A stretch of 64,000 bases of DNA from Cephalopachus bancanus. Its lineage: Eukaryota; Chordata; Mammalia; Primates; Tarsiidae. The stretch is from positions 806,001-870,000 of the forward strand of contig JAPVLO010000054.1 of NCBI GenBank assembly GCA_027257055.1, given 5' to 3'. A program made the position numbers and the translations under genes. A model generated the notes under the pieces. That model did no database searches and had not been told where the DNA came from. It worked only from the letters and a program-made list of their open reading frames with translations. Of the stretch, positions 47,120-58,900 are shown piece by piece. How positions within the stretch are numbered: position 1 is the stretch's first letter; the number at the start of each line of letters is the position of its first letter.

Positions 47120-47565
47120 GTGTTAAGGACTGAATTATGTCCTACTTCTCCACACACACACCCCCCCCGCCATTCATGCTGAGGTGCGGACACCAGAGTC
47201 TCAGATAATTACTATATTTGATAATGAGGTCTTCAAAGAGGTCATTAAGGTGAAAGACAGACCTCATTAGATATTTAATTAGGCCCTAATTTAATATGAC
47301 CAATATCCTTTACAAGAAGAGGAGATTAGAACACAGTCAGTATGCAGGCAAAGAGGAAAGATCATGTGAGAGAACACAGTAAGAGGACAGTTATCTACAA
47401 GCTAGGGAGAGAGGACTCAGAATGAAACCAATCCTGCCAACATTTGATATTGGTTTTGTAGCTTCCAGAACTGTGTGAAAATAAATTTATGCTGTTTAAC
47501 CCACTTAATCTGTGATACTTTATCATGGAAACTCTAGCAAACAATTACGGATAGTATTGCAGTGA
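47120..47565 (+). repeat. Ancient mammalian interspersed repeat, LTR-like (same family as 6,355-6,795)
   Basis: GGACTGAATTATGTCC, GAGGTCTTCAAAGAGGTCA, GGCCCTAATTTAATATGACC, TTACAAGAAGAGGAGATTAG, AGATCATGTGAGAGAACACA, TACAAGCTAGGGAGAGAGGA, CTTCCAGAACTGTGTGAAAA and AAATTTATGCTGTTTAACCC are in the order of a very common old repeat. A short CA/C-rich run lies at 47,152-47,169. The formal family name is uncertain. Confidence 0.7.
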
Positions 47566-47931
47566 CTCAAAAAAGAACAAGTGGAATTGGGCAAACAGAA
47601 AAGGGAAGAGATGCAAAAAGTTTTGCAGGCAAGATGCTACATTTTGCTGCTTGATTTCATGATTATTCAATATAAATATCTATTGAGGTCTATCTTTTAT
47701 GTATTTCTGTATAGCACTGCATAATCTCATGGTCCTGGGTTCAACTCTTAAAGGATTAGAGACATGTTGACTAATCGTAAAAATGAGTCACCATTTCATC
47801 TTTAACTTCTTTAGGTGAGACCCTCAGCATGTGTTGTGTAAATTGAAGACAGATGTAACTCAAGGTACATAGGGAATACATATATAAATAAGTAATTTAA
47901 TGTGAGAAATATCTTAGGGTCTGTTTATCAA
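47566..47931. other. Single-copy stretch, nothing recognised
   Basis: About 365 bp with no recognised feature. Confidence 0.5.
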
Positions 47932-47938
47932 ACGCGCG

Positions 47939-47975
<37 letters not shown>

Positions 47976-47982
47976 CACACAC
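47932..47982. repeat. (CG)n(CA)n alternating purine-pyrimidine tract
   Basis: ACGCGCGCACGCGCGCGCAC followed by a CA run. The CG part is rare in vertebrate DNA and is the type of sequence that forms left-handed Z-DNA most readily. Confidence 0.95.
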
Positions 47983-48012
47983 TCACATTTATCTACATAA
48001 GGGTGAAAGATT

Positions 48013-48334
48013 GCCTTCTACTACTCGTTTTTTTGTTTGTTTGTTTTTTTTGAGTTGGAGTTTCACTCTGTCGCCCAGACTGGAGTGCAGTGGCCGCTCC
48101 CGGCCACCGCAGCCTCGACCTGCTGGGCTCCAGCGATCCTTCCGCCTCAGCCTTCCAAGTAGCTGGAACTACAGGCACACGCTCCCACGCCTGGCTAATT
48201 TTTGACTTACTGTAGAGATGAGGTCTCGCCAAGTTGCCCAAGTGGGTCTCAAATCCGCGGGCTCAGACAATCCACTCACCTCAGCCTGCCAAAGCGCGGA
48301 ATTACAGGCTAAGCCACCAAGCCTTCTACTACTC
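48013..48334 (-). mobile_element. Alu SINE with a perfect 14-bp target-site duplication
   Basis: The body (48,027-48,320) has a T/TTTG head, GTCGCCCAGACTGGAGTGCA, GGCCACCGCAGCCTCGACCT and TTGCCCAAGTGGGTCTCAAA. It keeps CGCCAAGTTGCCC, so no 5-bp deletion. GCCTTCTACTACTC occurs at 48,013 and again at 48,321, an exact target-site duplication. The long mixed frames in it on both strands are Alu translations, not proteins. Confidence 0.98.
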
Positions 48335-48639
48335 TTAAACGCAAAATGTTGTTGAGGTTTATTTATCTTCCTACTTCATATCTTCTCCCACTTCTCAAGT
48401 TTTAACATTATTAGAATATCTCTTTGGTATTCAGAGTCCCTCCTATCACAGTTCTGCCCTTTCTGATATCTTATATAATAATATTTTCCATATATACTTT
48501 TCCTCTCTATATCAAGATGTTAATTCCATTCCCAAAAGGCACCATCATAAAAATGGAAAAGTTTATTAAATTAAAGGAATGTAAAAATGTATATCAAATT
48601 TTCAAAGGAGGGGGCCTTCACTAAAATAAAGTGTTATGG

Positions 48640-49545
48640 CTTTTTTTTTTTTGCCTATTTTTAAAATTTCTTTAATTTTAGATTAAGGAGGTACACATGC
48701 ATATTTGTTACATGGACATATTGTGTAGTGGTGGGAATTAGGTCTCATGTGGCCCATTTCCCAGATAGCAAATATTGTGCCCCATAGGTAATTTCAGTAC
48801 CCTAGCCTTCCTCTCCCTTATCTCCTTATTGGTGTCCCCAGTGTCTATTATTTCAACCTTTGTGGTCATTTAGCTCCCATATATGAGTGAGAATATGAGG
48901 TGTTTGGTTTTCTGTTTCTGAGTCAGTTCACTTAGGATGATGACCTCCAGTTCCATCCATATTGCTGCTAAGAACTTTATTTTACTCTCTTTTATGGGTG
49001 CATCATATTCCATGTGTACATATATCACATTTTTACTATTCACCGATCCATCAATGGACATTTAGAAAGATTCTACGTCTTTGCAATTTTGAATTGTTCT
49101 GCGATTAACATGTGAGTGTAGGTGTCTTTTTTACATAATGTCCTCTGGTCCTTAGGACAGACACCTAGTAGTGGGATTGCTTCAAATGGTAGATATGCTT
49201 TTAGATCTTTGAATAATCTCCATACCGCTTTCCAAAGAGGTTTTACTAATTTACACTCCCACCAACAGTGTATATGTGTTCCCTTTTCTCCACATCTGTG
49301 CCAGTATCTATTGTTTTTTGATTTTTTTTATTAATGGCTATTCTGACTGATGCCAGGTGGTATCTCATTGTGGTTTTGATTTGAGTTTCCCTGATTTTGA
49401 GTGATGTTGAGTATTTTTTCACAATTTTATTGGCCATTTGCATCTCTTCTTTTGAGAGATGTATCTTCATGTTGTTTGCCCACTTTTTATGGAATTATTT
49501 GTTTTTTTCTTGTTGATTTGTTTGAGTTCCTTGTACATATCCCCA
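48640..49545 (-). mobile_element. 5'-truncated L1 (L1P/L1MA-like), minus
   Basis: Poly-T at 48,639-48,650, then the antisense of a primate L1 3'UTR (AGGAGGTACACATGCATATT, TGTTACATGGACATATTG) and of the ORF2 C-terminal region. Translated fragments include MEYDAPIKESKIKFLAAIWM (48,870-49,061) and [20 protein letters not shown] (49,246-49,470), typical of ORF2p. It stops near 49,545 where L1 similarity ends. It belongs to a different L1 group from elements B, C and E. No target-site duplication is clear. Confidence 0.92.
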
Positions 49546-50536
49546 GGATGGGGCTTGGCAAATGTTTAAGTTCAATGCATGTGAAGTATTACTTTTCTGA
49601 CCTTATTTTTATCCTTTCATATTCTACAGTGAAATTAGCTTCATTCAAATCACATAAATGCTAAAAAAAAATACTTTCCAGTAAAATACCTCACTTGGAA
49701 TGTAGCCATTACTGAAACAAAAAATAGACAGAATTGGAAAACTGAGTCACAACTCTGCTTTGTGCTCTAATAACCAACAGTCTGGATCTTAGGCCCACCA
49801 GATGAGAAACAAATATAACATGAATAGGGTTGTGAAAGTGAAGAAATAAATAAAAGAAATGAATTATCTAGAAAATCATTAGAGAAGCTTAAATGACAGG
49901 ATTCAATGATATCTGGGGTTCTAGAGGATGAGAGACAAATATATGAAATTAGGCAGGAGGCTGCTCAGTGTGTAACTAGAAGATATATATTAAACCAAGT
50001 AGAAATTCAAGTAGTAATATGGAATACTCCACACTCTATAAAACACCTCTGATATAGCTAGAATAGGTGTAGTGAAATATAGTAGCTTTTTAAAGGATGA
50101 AGAATATTCAAGCAAAACAAAAATAATAGTTATGCTTTGGGTCATTTGGTTGAACACTTGCACTTATTTCACCAATTTTTTAGATTTTTTACAGTAATTT
50201 TTTTTTAAGTTTGGTGCAATGGTCTGAGTTAAGATGTTTTATTCAGCATTCAAAAACCCATTATATTTCATCATTTTTGGAGTCAAGAATTTTCATAATG
50301 TATGGCTCTTATTCATGTATTGCTCTCATTCACTGAGTAGCATCTTTGGGCTATCTCCTTACTGATGCCTGTGCACTCAGCACAAAAGAACACTTTTAAA
50401 TAATGCTGCAGCTCCAACCTATGTTTCAGAACATCCCCACATGCACAGTGAAGAGGTAAATCAAAGGTGCTTTGTTATAAGCATTTGAAAAAGCTATAAA
50501 AGAGAATGAACTCATGCTTAAAAATAAAACTTTAAT
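49546..50536. other. AT-rich single-copy stretch
   Basis: No repeat family or gene recognised. Confidence 0.5.
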
Positions 50537-50847
50537 AAAAATGTCCAAATACGCCGGGCTCGGTGGCTCAGCCTGTAATCCTGCGCCTTTGGGAGGCTGA
50601 GGTGAGTGGATTGCCTGAGCCTGCGGGTCCGAGACCCGCCTGGGCAGCGAGACCTCTTCTCTACAATAAATCAAAAAATCAGCTGGGCGTGGTAGCGCAT
50701 GCCTGTAATTCCGGCTACTTGGAAGGCTGAGGCGGAAGGATCGCCGGAGCCCAGCAGGTCGAGGCTGCGGTGGCCGGGAGCAGCCACTGCACTCCAGTCT
50801 GGGTGACAGAGTGAGACTCCAACTCAAAAAAAAAAAATGTCCAAATA
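50537..50847 (+). mobile_element. Alu SINE, youngest-looking copy, derived 5-bp-deletion subfamily
   Basis: The body (50,553-50,833) is rich in intact CpG-bearing motifs (GCCGGGCTCGGTGGCTCA, GGGTCCGAGACCCGCCTGG, GGATCGCCGGAGCCC). CCTGGGCAGCGAGACC shows the 5-bp deletion. AAAATGTCCAAATA occurs exactly at 50,538 and 50,834 as the target-site duplication. This is the best single copy here for defining the subfamily consensus. Confidence 0.98.
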
Positions 50848-51189
50848 AAATCTAGACAATGGCATCTTATGTTAGGTATGCACAGAACATGCAGGAAGGC
50901 CGCACCCAGGACAGAAGAAAAGGGTTTGGAGTGGATGACTATTGTAATATGATTCATAATTGAGAAAATTATTTTTATGTGTCATAAGCTATAAAAGCAG
51001 GAAAAAAATTCATGAAAAGGAAAAGGTCCAGTTCTTTTAGAGTCAAACATGCTAGAAAAACAAGAGTTATAGGCCGCTGACCACCCATTCTGATATGCTT
51101 AGAGGGGCATTTGGTCCTACTAAATATTTAGCTCACCTACTGCTTGTCCAGGCCTATACACACCTATATTTATTCACACACCTGTTTCA
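50848..51189. other. Single-copy stretch, nothing recognised
   Basis: About 340 bp with no recognised feature. Confidence 0.5.
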
Positions 51190-51470
51190 CTCTGGAGTCT
51201 CCTGTGACTCTTGATAGTGAGGTCAAATGCTCTTGCTATATGGTCCTGTAGGACCATGTTATATACACTTTCTCTGCAGTTGCCCTATACAATTGCTCAT
51301 TACTTGATATTTTAACTACTAGCTTATCTCTCATTTTCACTTAAATGAAAGTTCTCTGAAAGCATAGATATGTTTTGTTTTTGTTCGCTGCTGTATCTTT
51401 GGTACTTAACACACCATCTGACATTTATTGACTGTTTAATAAACATCTGTTAATCTGAAGTAAAGACATT
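51190..51470 (+). mobile_element. L2 LINE 3' end
   Basis: AAGTTCTCTGAAAGCATAGA, TTTTGTTCGCTGCTGTATCT, TTGGTACTTAACACACCATC, TGACATTTATTGACTG and TTTAATAAACATCTGTTAAT correspond to the end of L2 ('gagctccttgagggcaggga', 'gttcactgctgtatccccag', 'ctcaataaatatttgttgaa'). The left boundary is approximate. Confidence 0.8.
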
Positions 51471-51765
51471 TCTACATACTTCATAAGAAATTTTCCTTCC
51501 TTCTTACTGGCAATGTAAATTCTCTAAATTCTCTTTCACTCCTCCCAGTTCTAGTTCAGTGCTCACAGAAACTCACCAGCCTCACAGAGATTTGGTTCTC
51601 CTCCAGTCTCCTATAGTTAGTTTATGGCTGCCAAATTTCCCAAAACAGATTCCAGTTCATGTAAATTATTTACTTACACAAATATATGAGTTTCAGTATG
51701 CTGTCTGCTATATCATTCTTCAATAGTGGCTGAAAAGATTTGCATAAACTTGAGATAGACTACAT

Positions 51766-51810
<45 letters not shown>

Positions 51811-52149
51811 ATTTCATTTTGAGAGACTATGAAGAAACTTCAAGTAATTATTAACTCACCAAAACAACCTGTAGGCACTGATCTGTGGAATAGCTGTATT
51901 ACTCACAGTCAATTCTTAGTGGCTTCAGAATAATAATACCAGGATTTCCTTATTTTAAAAAGATTAATACTTCTATTAAAGAACTTAAAGAAAGCCAGTT
52001 TGTTTACACCCATGAGAGTAAATACATATAACCAATGTGAACAGTACATTTTATATGGATTATTCAATCTAGTGATGTAATGGTCTAGTTACAGCATCTA
52101 ACACATTATGGATTATGATTAAACTGACACTTGGGCCAAGCATTGAACT
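51471..52149. other. Single-copy stretch, nothing recognised apart from a (CA)n tract
   Basis: No gene or repeat family recognised besides the microsatellite at 51,769-51,808. Confidence 0.5.
51769..51808. repeat. (CA)n microsatellite
   Basis: A perfect CA run of about 40 bp in single-copy DNA. Confidence 0.97.
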
Positions 52150-52370
52150 ATCTAATATAGAATTAACTTTAAGCTTCATATTATTCTTTCCTCTGACAAA
52201 CGAGGAAACTGAGATTAAGCAATGCTAAGCCACTTTCCATGTATTAAGTAATAGAGTTATTGCTACAAGTAATAATTAAGTAATAATAAATAACAGACCT
52301 ATCAAATAATAGAACTAGAATTTGAATCTAGGTCTATGAAGCTCTATATTCTTTTGAAGACTCCACACAA
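52150..52370 (-). mobile_element. MIR SINE
   Basis: Antisense MIR words in order: ACAAACGAGGAAACTGAGAT, TAAGCAATGCTAAGCCACTT, AATAGAACTAGAATTTGAAT and CTAGGTCTATGAAGCTC, matching 'gatgaggaaactgaggc', 'ttaagtaacttgccc' and 'gggattcgaacccagg'. An AATAATAA-rich insertion lies in the middle. Confidence 0.8.
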
Positions 52371-52487
52371 TAAATCTTTAAAGTTTCAATAAATAGTTTG
52401 AGAATCAGTAAGTCAAGAAAGAAAAATATGCATATAAATATAATAACAAATAACATAAAAGCCCTTGTTTAAAATACATGAACATGT

Positions 52488-54072
52488 TTGCTTCCAGGAA
52501 GATGATGCTGGAGCCAGTGGGAGTGTGCAAGTCTCTGTGTGAATATGTGTACAAGGATGAATGTTCATGCATATATGGAAGTTGGTGTGCAAGTATTTGA
52601 GTGGGGACTAGGGAAAAAGTCACCCAGACTCTCTGGTGAAGCAGCTGCCACCACTGCTGCTCTGACCTCAGCACTTCCTGAGGCACAGGGACCATTTTCT
52701 GAAACTAACAAATCCCTTCTTTCTCAGTACCCAGTTCTGCCACCACCACCTTCAGTGACAGGCTGAATACTGGCAGCGAAGGTCACAGTGAAAGCTTAGC
52801 AAGGGAACCTGAGCTAAGACCCACCAGAGGGCATGACACAGGCATTGTGCCATCATCTTGAAACCTGGGCAGAGAAATGCTCCACAGTGCCCACCATTGA
52901 GAAACAAACTGGCACCTTGAGAATAGGGGTGAACTCCAGATCTCTCTGGAGTTGATCATCATGAACCCAGAGGGGGTATCCCAGAGTGCATAATCTCTAG
53001 AAAGACACAGCTGGTATTGAGCTCCAGACATCCCATCTCCCACCCTGGCCCAGTTGCAGGACAACATGTGCAATCAGAATAGGAGAATACAGTCAGAGAA
53101 GGGTAGTGGTAAGTGCCAAACTGATCCAGACTCCCTCCAGTAGCCTAAAAAAGGTCAGACACACACGGGAGGAAGCCTGGTCGGGGCATGGTTGAGGGCA
53201 CCTAACCCAGGTGGAGCTGGGAACGGTTTCCATGCTGAGAGGACCCTTCAGTGTGGTAAGTCTACCTGACACACCTGACACCAGCACCTGAGGAAAAATA
53301 AATCCAGCGGTTCTTCTACAGAATAGGAGAAAGAGTAGAGAGCCAACAACCAATTGTAGGAGGCACTCCTGGCACATTTGGGGAGGTGAGACCTCACTTG
53401 GCCAGAGAAGCCTCCCCACCCCCTCTCCCACCACATGAAAGCAGGAGAGTGGGAATGGAGGCTGGGCACCCATTCCCTCTACTGCCAGACTGGTGCTGTG
53501 GAGGTTGGGAAAATGTTGGAATCATCATTCTTCTCAGTCCTGGATATGATAATACAAAAATTAATATGAAAACAAAAAAGAGCACAAGTAGCCAAAATAA
53601 TTCTCAGCAAAAGAAACAAAGCAGGAGGCATCACAGTTCCAGACTTTAACTTTACTATATGGTAACAATAATCAAAGCAGCCTGGTACTGGCACAAGACT
53701 AGGCACATAGACCATTGGAACAGGACAGAGATTCTGGAAGCAAAAACTCGATTTTTCAACCAACTCATCTTTGACAAAGTCATCAGTAACAACCACTAGG
53801 GAGAGGGGACTTTATTTCACAAATGGTGCTGGGGAAAACTGACTGACCACATGCAGAAGAATGAAACAGGATCCCTACCTATCACCATATACACATATCA
53901 AGTTTAAAAGGATTAAATCCTAAATGCAAAACCTGAAACAGTAGGAATCTAAGAAGAAAATGCAGGAAACACTCTTATTCATTTTAGAGTAGGCAACCAA
54001 TTCTGAATCAAATCCCCAAAAGGGTATGCCATAAAAGACAGAATAGGTAAGTGGGATCTCATCAACGACCTG
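52488..54072 (+). mobile_element. Internally deleted L1 (element D): 5'UTR joined to ORF2 C-terminal region
   Basis: 52,488 to about 53,510 matches the 5'UTR of elements A and B in sense orientation, for example CATCATCTTGAAACCTGGGC, GTTGATCATCATGAACCCAG and GGTGAAGCAGCTGCCACCAC. From about 53,515 the sequence is ORF2: CATTCTTCTCAG, AATAATTCTCAGCAAAAGAA, GCAGGAGGCATCACAGTTCC, CATGCAGAAGAATGAAACAG, and onward to GTAAGTGGGATCTCATCAAC. ORF1 and roughly the first two-thirds of ORF2 are missing. It stops at about 54,072 without a 3'UTR or A-tail. The short open frames in it are not functional proteins. Confidence 0.88.
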
Positions 54073-55772
54073 GGTGCCTTTGCTTACTATTGACTCCATT
54101 ATATTTGCTTTGTACAGATGGTGAGTTTAGGGTGATTGCCAAGGATGGAACTAAGGTCAGCTCACCTAGTAAATAAAAATGAATTATGTTTTGGCTCTGT
54201 TTGTAATCACTCTTATTCTCTCCTCAGCCACGTGACTGCAACAGACTGCAATGTCTCTGGCCGAGTCACTATGTGACTACAGAATTGATCATCTAAAAAC
54301 AAGTCACTCAACGTTTCTGTTGTAATTCTCAATGCTGTTTCCTAAAGAAATTCAAAGATTGCCACGTTTTTGCAAATTCCTATTGAATTTCCATTATCTT
54401 AATTGCTTCAAATTATAGACTCTTGTTTCAATAAATATTGCTTTGATATTTACTATTTGGTACTCATATGAGGTTTAACCCTTTCTATGATTTTTATGTC
54501 AAATCATTTGTGAACTTGGCAGATATTACTGATGATTTGAAAGCAAAAAAATTGTGTTCTGTAATGAAAACAATTCCAAAATAGAAGACATCCTTTTTAT
54601 TAAAGTCTTCTGTTGCCATATCATTATGACATGTTTTCTCTGAGCTTTGGTTGCTTTCTATATCTGCCCCACCCCTTTATAAAGTGTTTTCTGTCCCTCA
54701 AATTTGTGAGTATAGGTATGTGTGTATGTGTTTATTAATCTCATTTGATTTTAGCCATAATGTAAATAATTGTTTGAATAGCAGGTAATATTAGCAGAAT
54801 AGGCTCTATTATGTTGTAATACCAAATAATTCCTCAATCTTTGTGTTTTACATAATGTCATTTTATTTTCTCTTGACATAAAAATTTCACATAGTTCTCT
54901 CTATGGTAGGTTTTCCTCACAAAATAACTCAGAGCCTCATACTTGATTGCTGAACCATAGGAGAAAACAACAAATTATCCATGGACTTTTTAGTACTTCA
55001 CACCAGCTCACTTTATATTTCTTTGGCCATAACCCATCACATGGCCTTACCCAATAGCAAATATGCAAAGAAATAATACACTTTGATTTGACTAAAAGAA
55101 AAAAATTAAGACAATGATGAAGATAAGTAATACCTGCCTAGGTCCATAGTTCATCTTTTTTTCCATTGATTTTTATTACCTTTTGTATGATATACGATGC
55201 CTAATATAAACTTAGGTACGATACTGAGTTTTTTGTCTGTTTGGGTTGTTTTGTTTTTGTTTGTTTTCAAAAAATTCTGTGTATATCTCTCTCCCTTAAC
55301 AACATAAAGGTTTATTTATAGCAAGTCTTACTACTACAATTTTATAATGAGTATCAACACCTGGTAGTACATTGCTTTTCCTTATAATTATGTCAGAATT
55401 ATTTTGATTGTGATTGGACCAAATTTATTCAAACCTAAGAACTTGAAAAAATTGTTAAAGTTCTGAAAAAGTAAAAATATACTGAATATGAAAAGAACAT
55501 TATATTTAAAGAATAAATTTAGTAGAATTGGTAGCATTTGGATAACAAGTTACCCTGTTTGTAATGGCAAAAACATGGTTTATTTTGCTTTTTGTTCGGG
55601 ATACACTTTATTATTCAAAAAAAAGTCTTGAAATCTCCATTTTTTGTACATTTTTAGAACATTGAAAAATTTCTTGTTGATATTTGCTAATGAAAATTTT
55701 ATTATTTTTATAATTTATAACTGATTTATAGAAATATTATTGATTGGTAATTTTTAAATTACTTGTAGCCTT
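54073..55772. other. AT-rich single-copy stretch
   Basis: About 1.7 kb with no recognised gene or repeat. Confidence 0.5.
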
Positions 55773-55989
55773 ATATGAACTTTTAAAAATAATCAATATT
55801 TTTAATTATGATATTGTGGGGTACAGTTAAGGGTTAGGTATACAAATAAGCTTCATTCAGGCTTGTGGATAAGAGGTGTCTCCCTGTCCACAGACAAAGA
55901 TTGACTACCATTAATCCCATCTCCCTTCGCTTCCCCCTGCATAGTGTCCCACCACTGTCAGTCATTTTCTTATGGTATTACGTTGGATG

Positions 55990-58900
55990 ATCAAGGTCCA
56001 CTATATGAATGAGAACATGTGATACTCAGATCTTTGTTTCTGTGAGAGGTCACTCAGTATTATGGACTCTAGTTCCATTAAGGTTGCTGCGAAATTCATG
56101 ATTTTGTTCTTTTTAGGCTGTGTAGTATTCCATCATGTATACGTACCACATTTTTTTAATACAGTTCTCTTTTGATGGATACCATGGTTGCTTCCAGGTT
56201 CTTGCTATTGTGAACAATGCTGCGATAAACATACGTGTGCAGGTATCTTTTTGATAGAGTGATTTGAGTTCTTCAGGGTATATTCCCAGTAGGGGGATTG
56301 CAGGGTCATATGGGAGGTTGATATTTAGAGCTTTTAGGAATCGCCACACTGCTTTCCACAGAGGTTGCACTAGTTTACACTCCCACCAACAGTGTAGAAG
56401 TGTTCCCTTTTCACCACACCCTCTCCAGCAGCTGTTATTTTTTGAGTTGTTGATAATTGCCATTCTGACTGGAGTTAGGTGTTATCTCAGTGTGGTTTTG
56501 ATTTGCATCTCCCTGATGATTAGTGAGGTTGAACATTTCTTCATGTGTCTTTTGGCTGCTCAGATGTCTTCCTTTGAGAAGTGTCTGTTCATATCATTTG
56601 CCCATTTTATAATGGGGTTGTTTGTTTTTTTTCTTTTCAACACGTTTGAGTTCCTTATAGATCCAAGATGTTAAACCTTTGTCGAACCTGGAGTTGGCAA
56701 ACACTTTTTCCCAGTCTGTAGGCTGTCTCCCTGCTCTCTTGATGGTTTCTTTGGCTTTGCAGAAGCTTGTCAGTTTAATGAGGTCCCACTTGTCTATCTT
56801 ACATCTTATGGCCTGTGGGTTTCGGGTTTTGTTCAGGAATTGGATGCCAGTTCCAATTTCCATGAGGGTATGTCCTTCATTTTCTAAGGTTCTTGTGGTT
56901 TGAGGTTTTACATTTAGGTCTCTGATCCATTTAGAGTTAATTTTTGTGTATGGGGATAGATAGGGGTCCTGTTTCAATCTTCTGCATGTGGTCAGCCAGT
57001 TTTCCCAGCACCATTTGCTGAATAGGTTCTCCTCTCCCCAGTGGTAGGTGGTGGAGGCTTTGTCGAAGATGAGTTGGTTGAGAAATTGAGGTTATGCTTC
57101 TGAAATCTCAATTGTATTCCATTGGTCTATATGCCTGTTCCTATACCAATACCAAGCTGTTTTGATGATTGTAGCTTTATAGTAAAGTTTGAAGTCTGGC
57201 AATGTGTTTTGTTTTTTTGTTTTTTACTGAGGATTGTTCTGGCTATTCTTGGTCATTTGTGTTTCCATATGAATTCCTGTGTTGTTTTTCTAGGTCTGAG
57301 AAGAATGTTGCTAGTAATTTGATGGGTATTGCATTAAATCTGTGTATTGTCTTAGGTAAGATGGACATCTTCACAATGTTGATTCTTCCAATCCATGAGC
57401 ATGGGATATTTTTCCACTTGTTTGTGTCATCTTTGATTTCTTTGAACAGCGTTTTATAGTTTTCATTGTAAAGGTCTTTCACATTTCTGGTTAGGAAGAT
57501 GCCAGGGTACTTCATTTTTTTGTGGCTATTGTGAATGGAATTGTGTTTTTTATTTGGGTTTCTATTTGTTTATTATTGGTGTAAAGAAATGCAATTGTCT
57601 TTTGCACATTTATTTTATATCCTGAGACTTTACCAAAGGCCTTTACCAGTGTAAGGAGGTTTTTTGACAGATTTTGTTGGGTTTTCAAGGTACACAATCA
57701 TGTCATCTGCAAAGAGAGATAACTTGACTTCCTCCTCTCCTATTTGGATACCACTGATTGCCTTCTCTTCTCTGATTGCTCTACCCAGGGCTTCCAATAT
57801 TATATTGAACAGAAGGGGTGAGAGTGGGCACCCTTGTCTTGTTCCAGTTTTCAGGGGAAATGGTTCTAATTTTTGTCCATTTAGGAGTATGCTGGCTGTG
57901 GGTTTCTTGTAGATGGCTTTTACTATTTTGAGGTATGTTCCCTGTATGCCTAGATGTTCAAGGGTTTTTATCAAGAAGGGGTGCTGGATTTTATCAAAAG
58001 TTTTTTCTGCATCTAATGATATAATCATGTGGTTTTTGTTTTGACATCTGTTGATGTATTTAATTACACATATGGTTTTATGAATGTTGAACCATCCTTG
58101 TATCCCAGGTATGAACCCTACTTGGTCATGAGGGATGATTTTTGAGATGTGTTGTTGAATGCAGTTTGCTAAGATCTTATTGAGGATTGTAGCATTTATG
58201 TTCACCAAAGATATTGGCCTGTAGTTCTTTTTCTTTATTGGGTCTTTACCTAGCTTGGGTATCAATGTGATGCTAGCGTCGTAAAATGATTTGGGGAGAG
58301 TTCCATCTTTCTCAATCACCTGGAATACCTTCAGTAGGATTGATATCAGTTCCTCTTAAAATGTCTTGCAGAATTCTGCTGGAAAGCCCTCTGGTCCAGG
58401 GCTTTTTTTTTTTTGTAGGTAGTTTTCTTATTGCATAGTCAATTTCCTTGATTGTTATTGTCTATTTAGGTCTCAATTTTTTCTTGTGTCAACCTGGGCA
58501 GGTTGTGTGATGACAGAAATTCCTCCATTTCCTTAAGGTTTTCAAGTTTCTTTCCATACAAGTGTACATAGTAGTCTCTGATGATCTTTCGTATTTCTTC
58601 GGGGTCAGATGGACTTCATCTTTTGTGTTTTTGATTGTGCTTATTTGGGTTTTTTCTTTCGTTTTCTTGCTCAGTCTAGCTAGGGGACCATCAATCTTGT
58701 TTATCCTTTTGAAGAACCAGCTTTTTGTTTCATTGATTTTTTGTCTTATCTTTTTATGTCCTGGTTTGGGCTTTTATTTTAGTGATCTGAATTCTTCTGC
58801 TGAAATTAGGGCTTTTGTTGTCTTGCATTTCCAGCTTCCTTAAGTGGCTTGTTAGGCTGTTGATTTGTGATCCTTCCATTTTCTTCATGTGTATTTGTAG

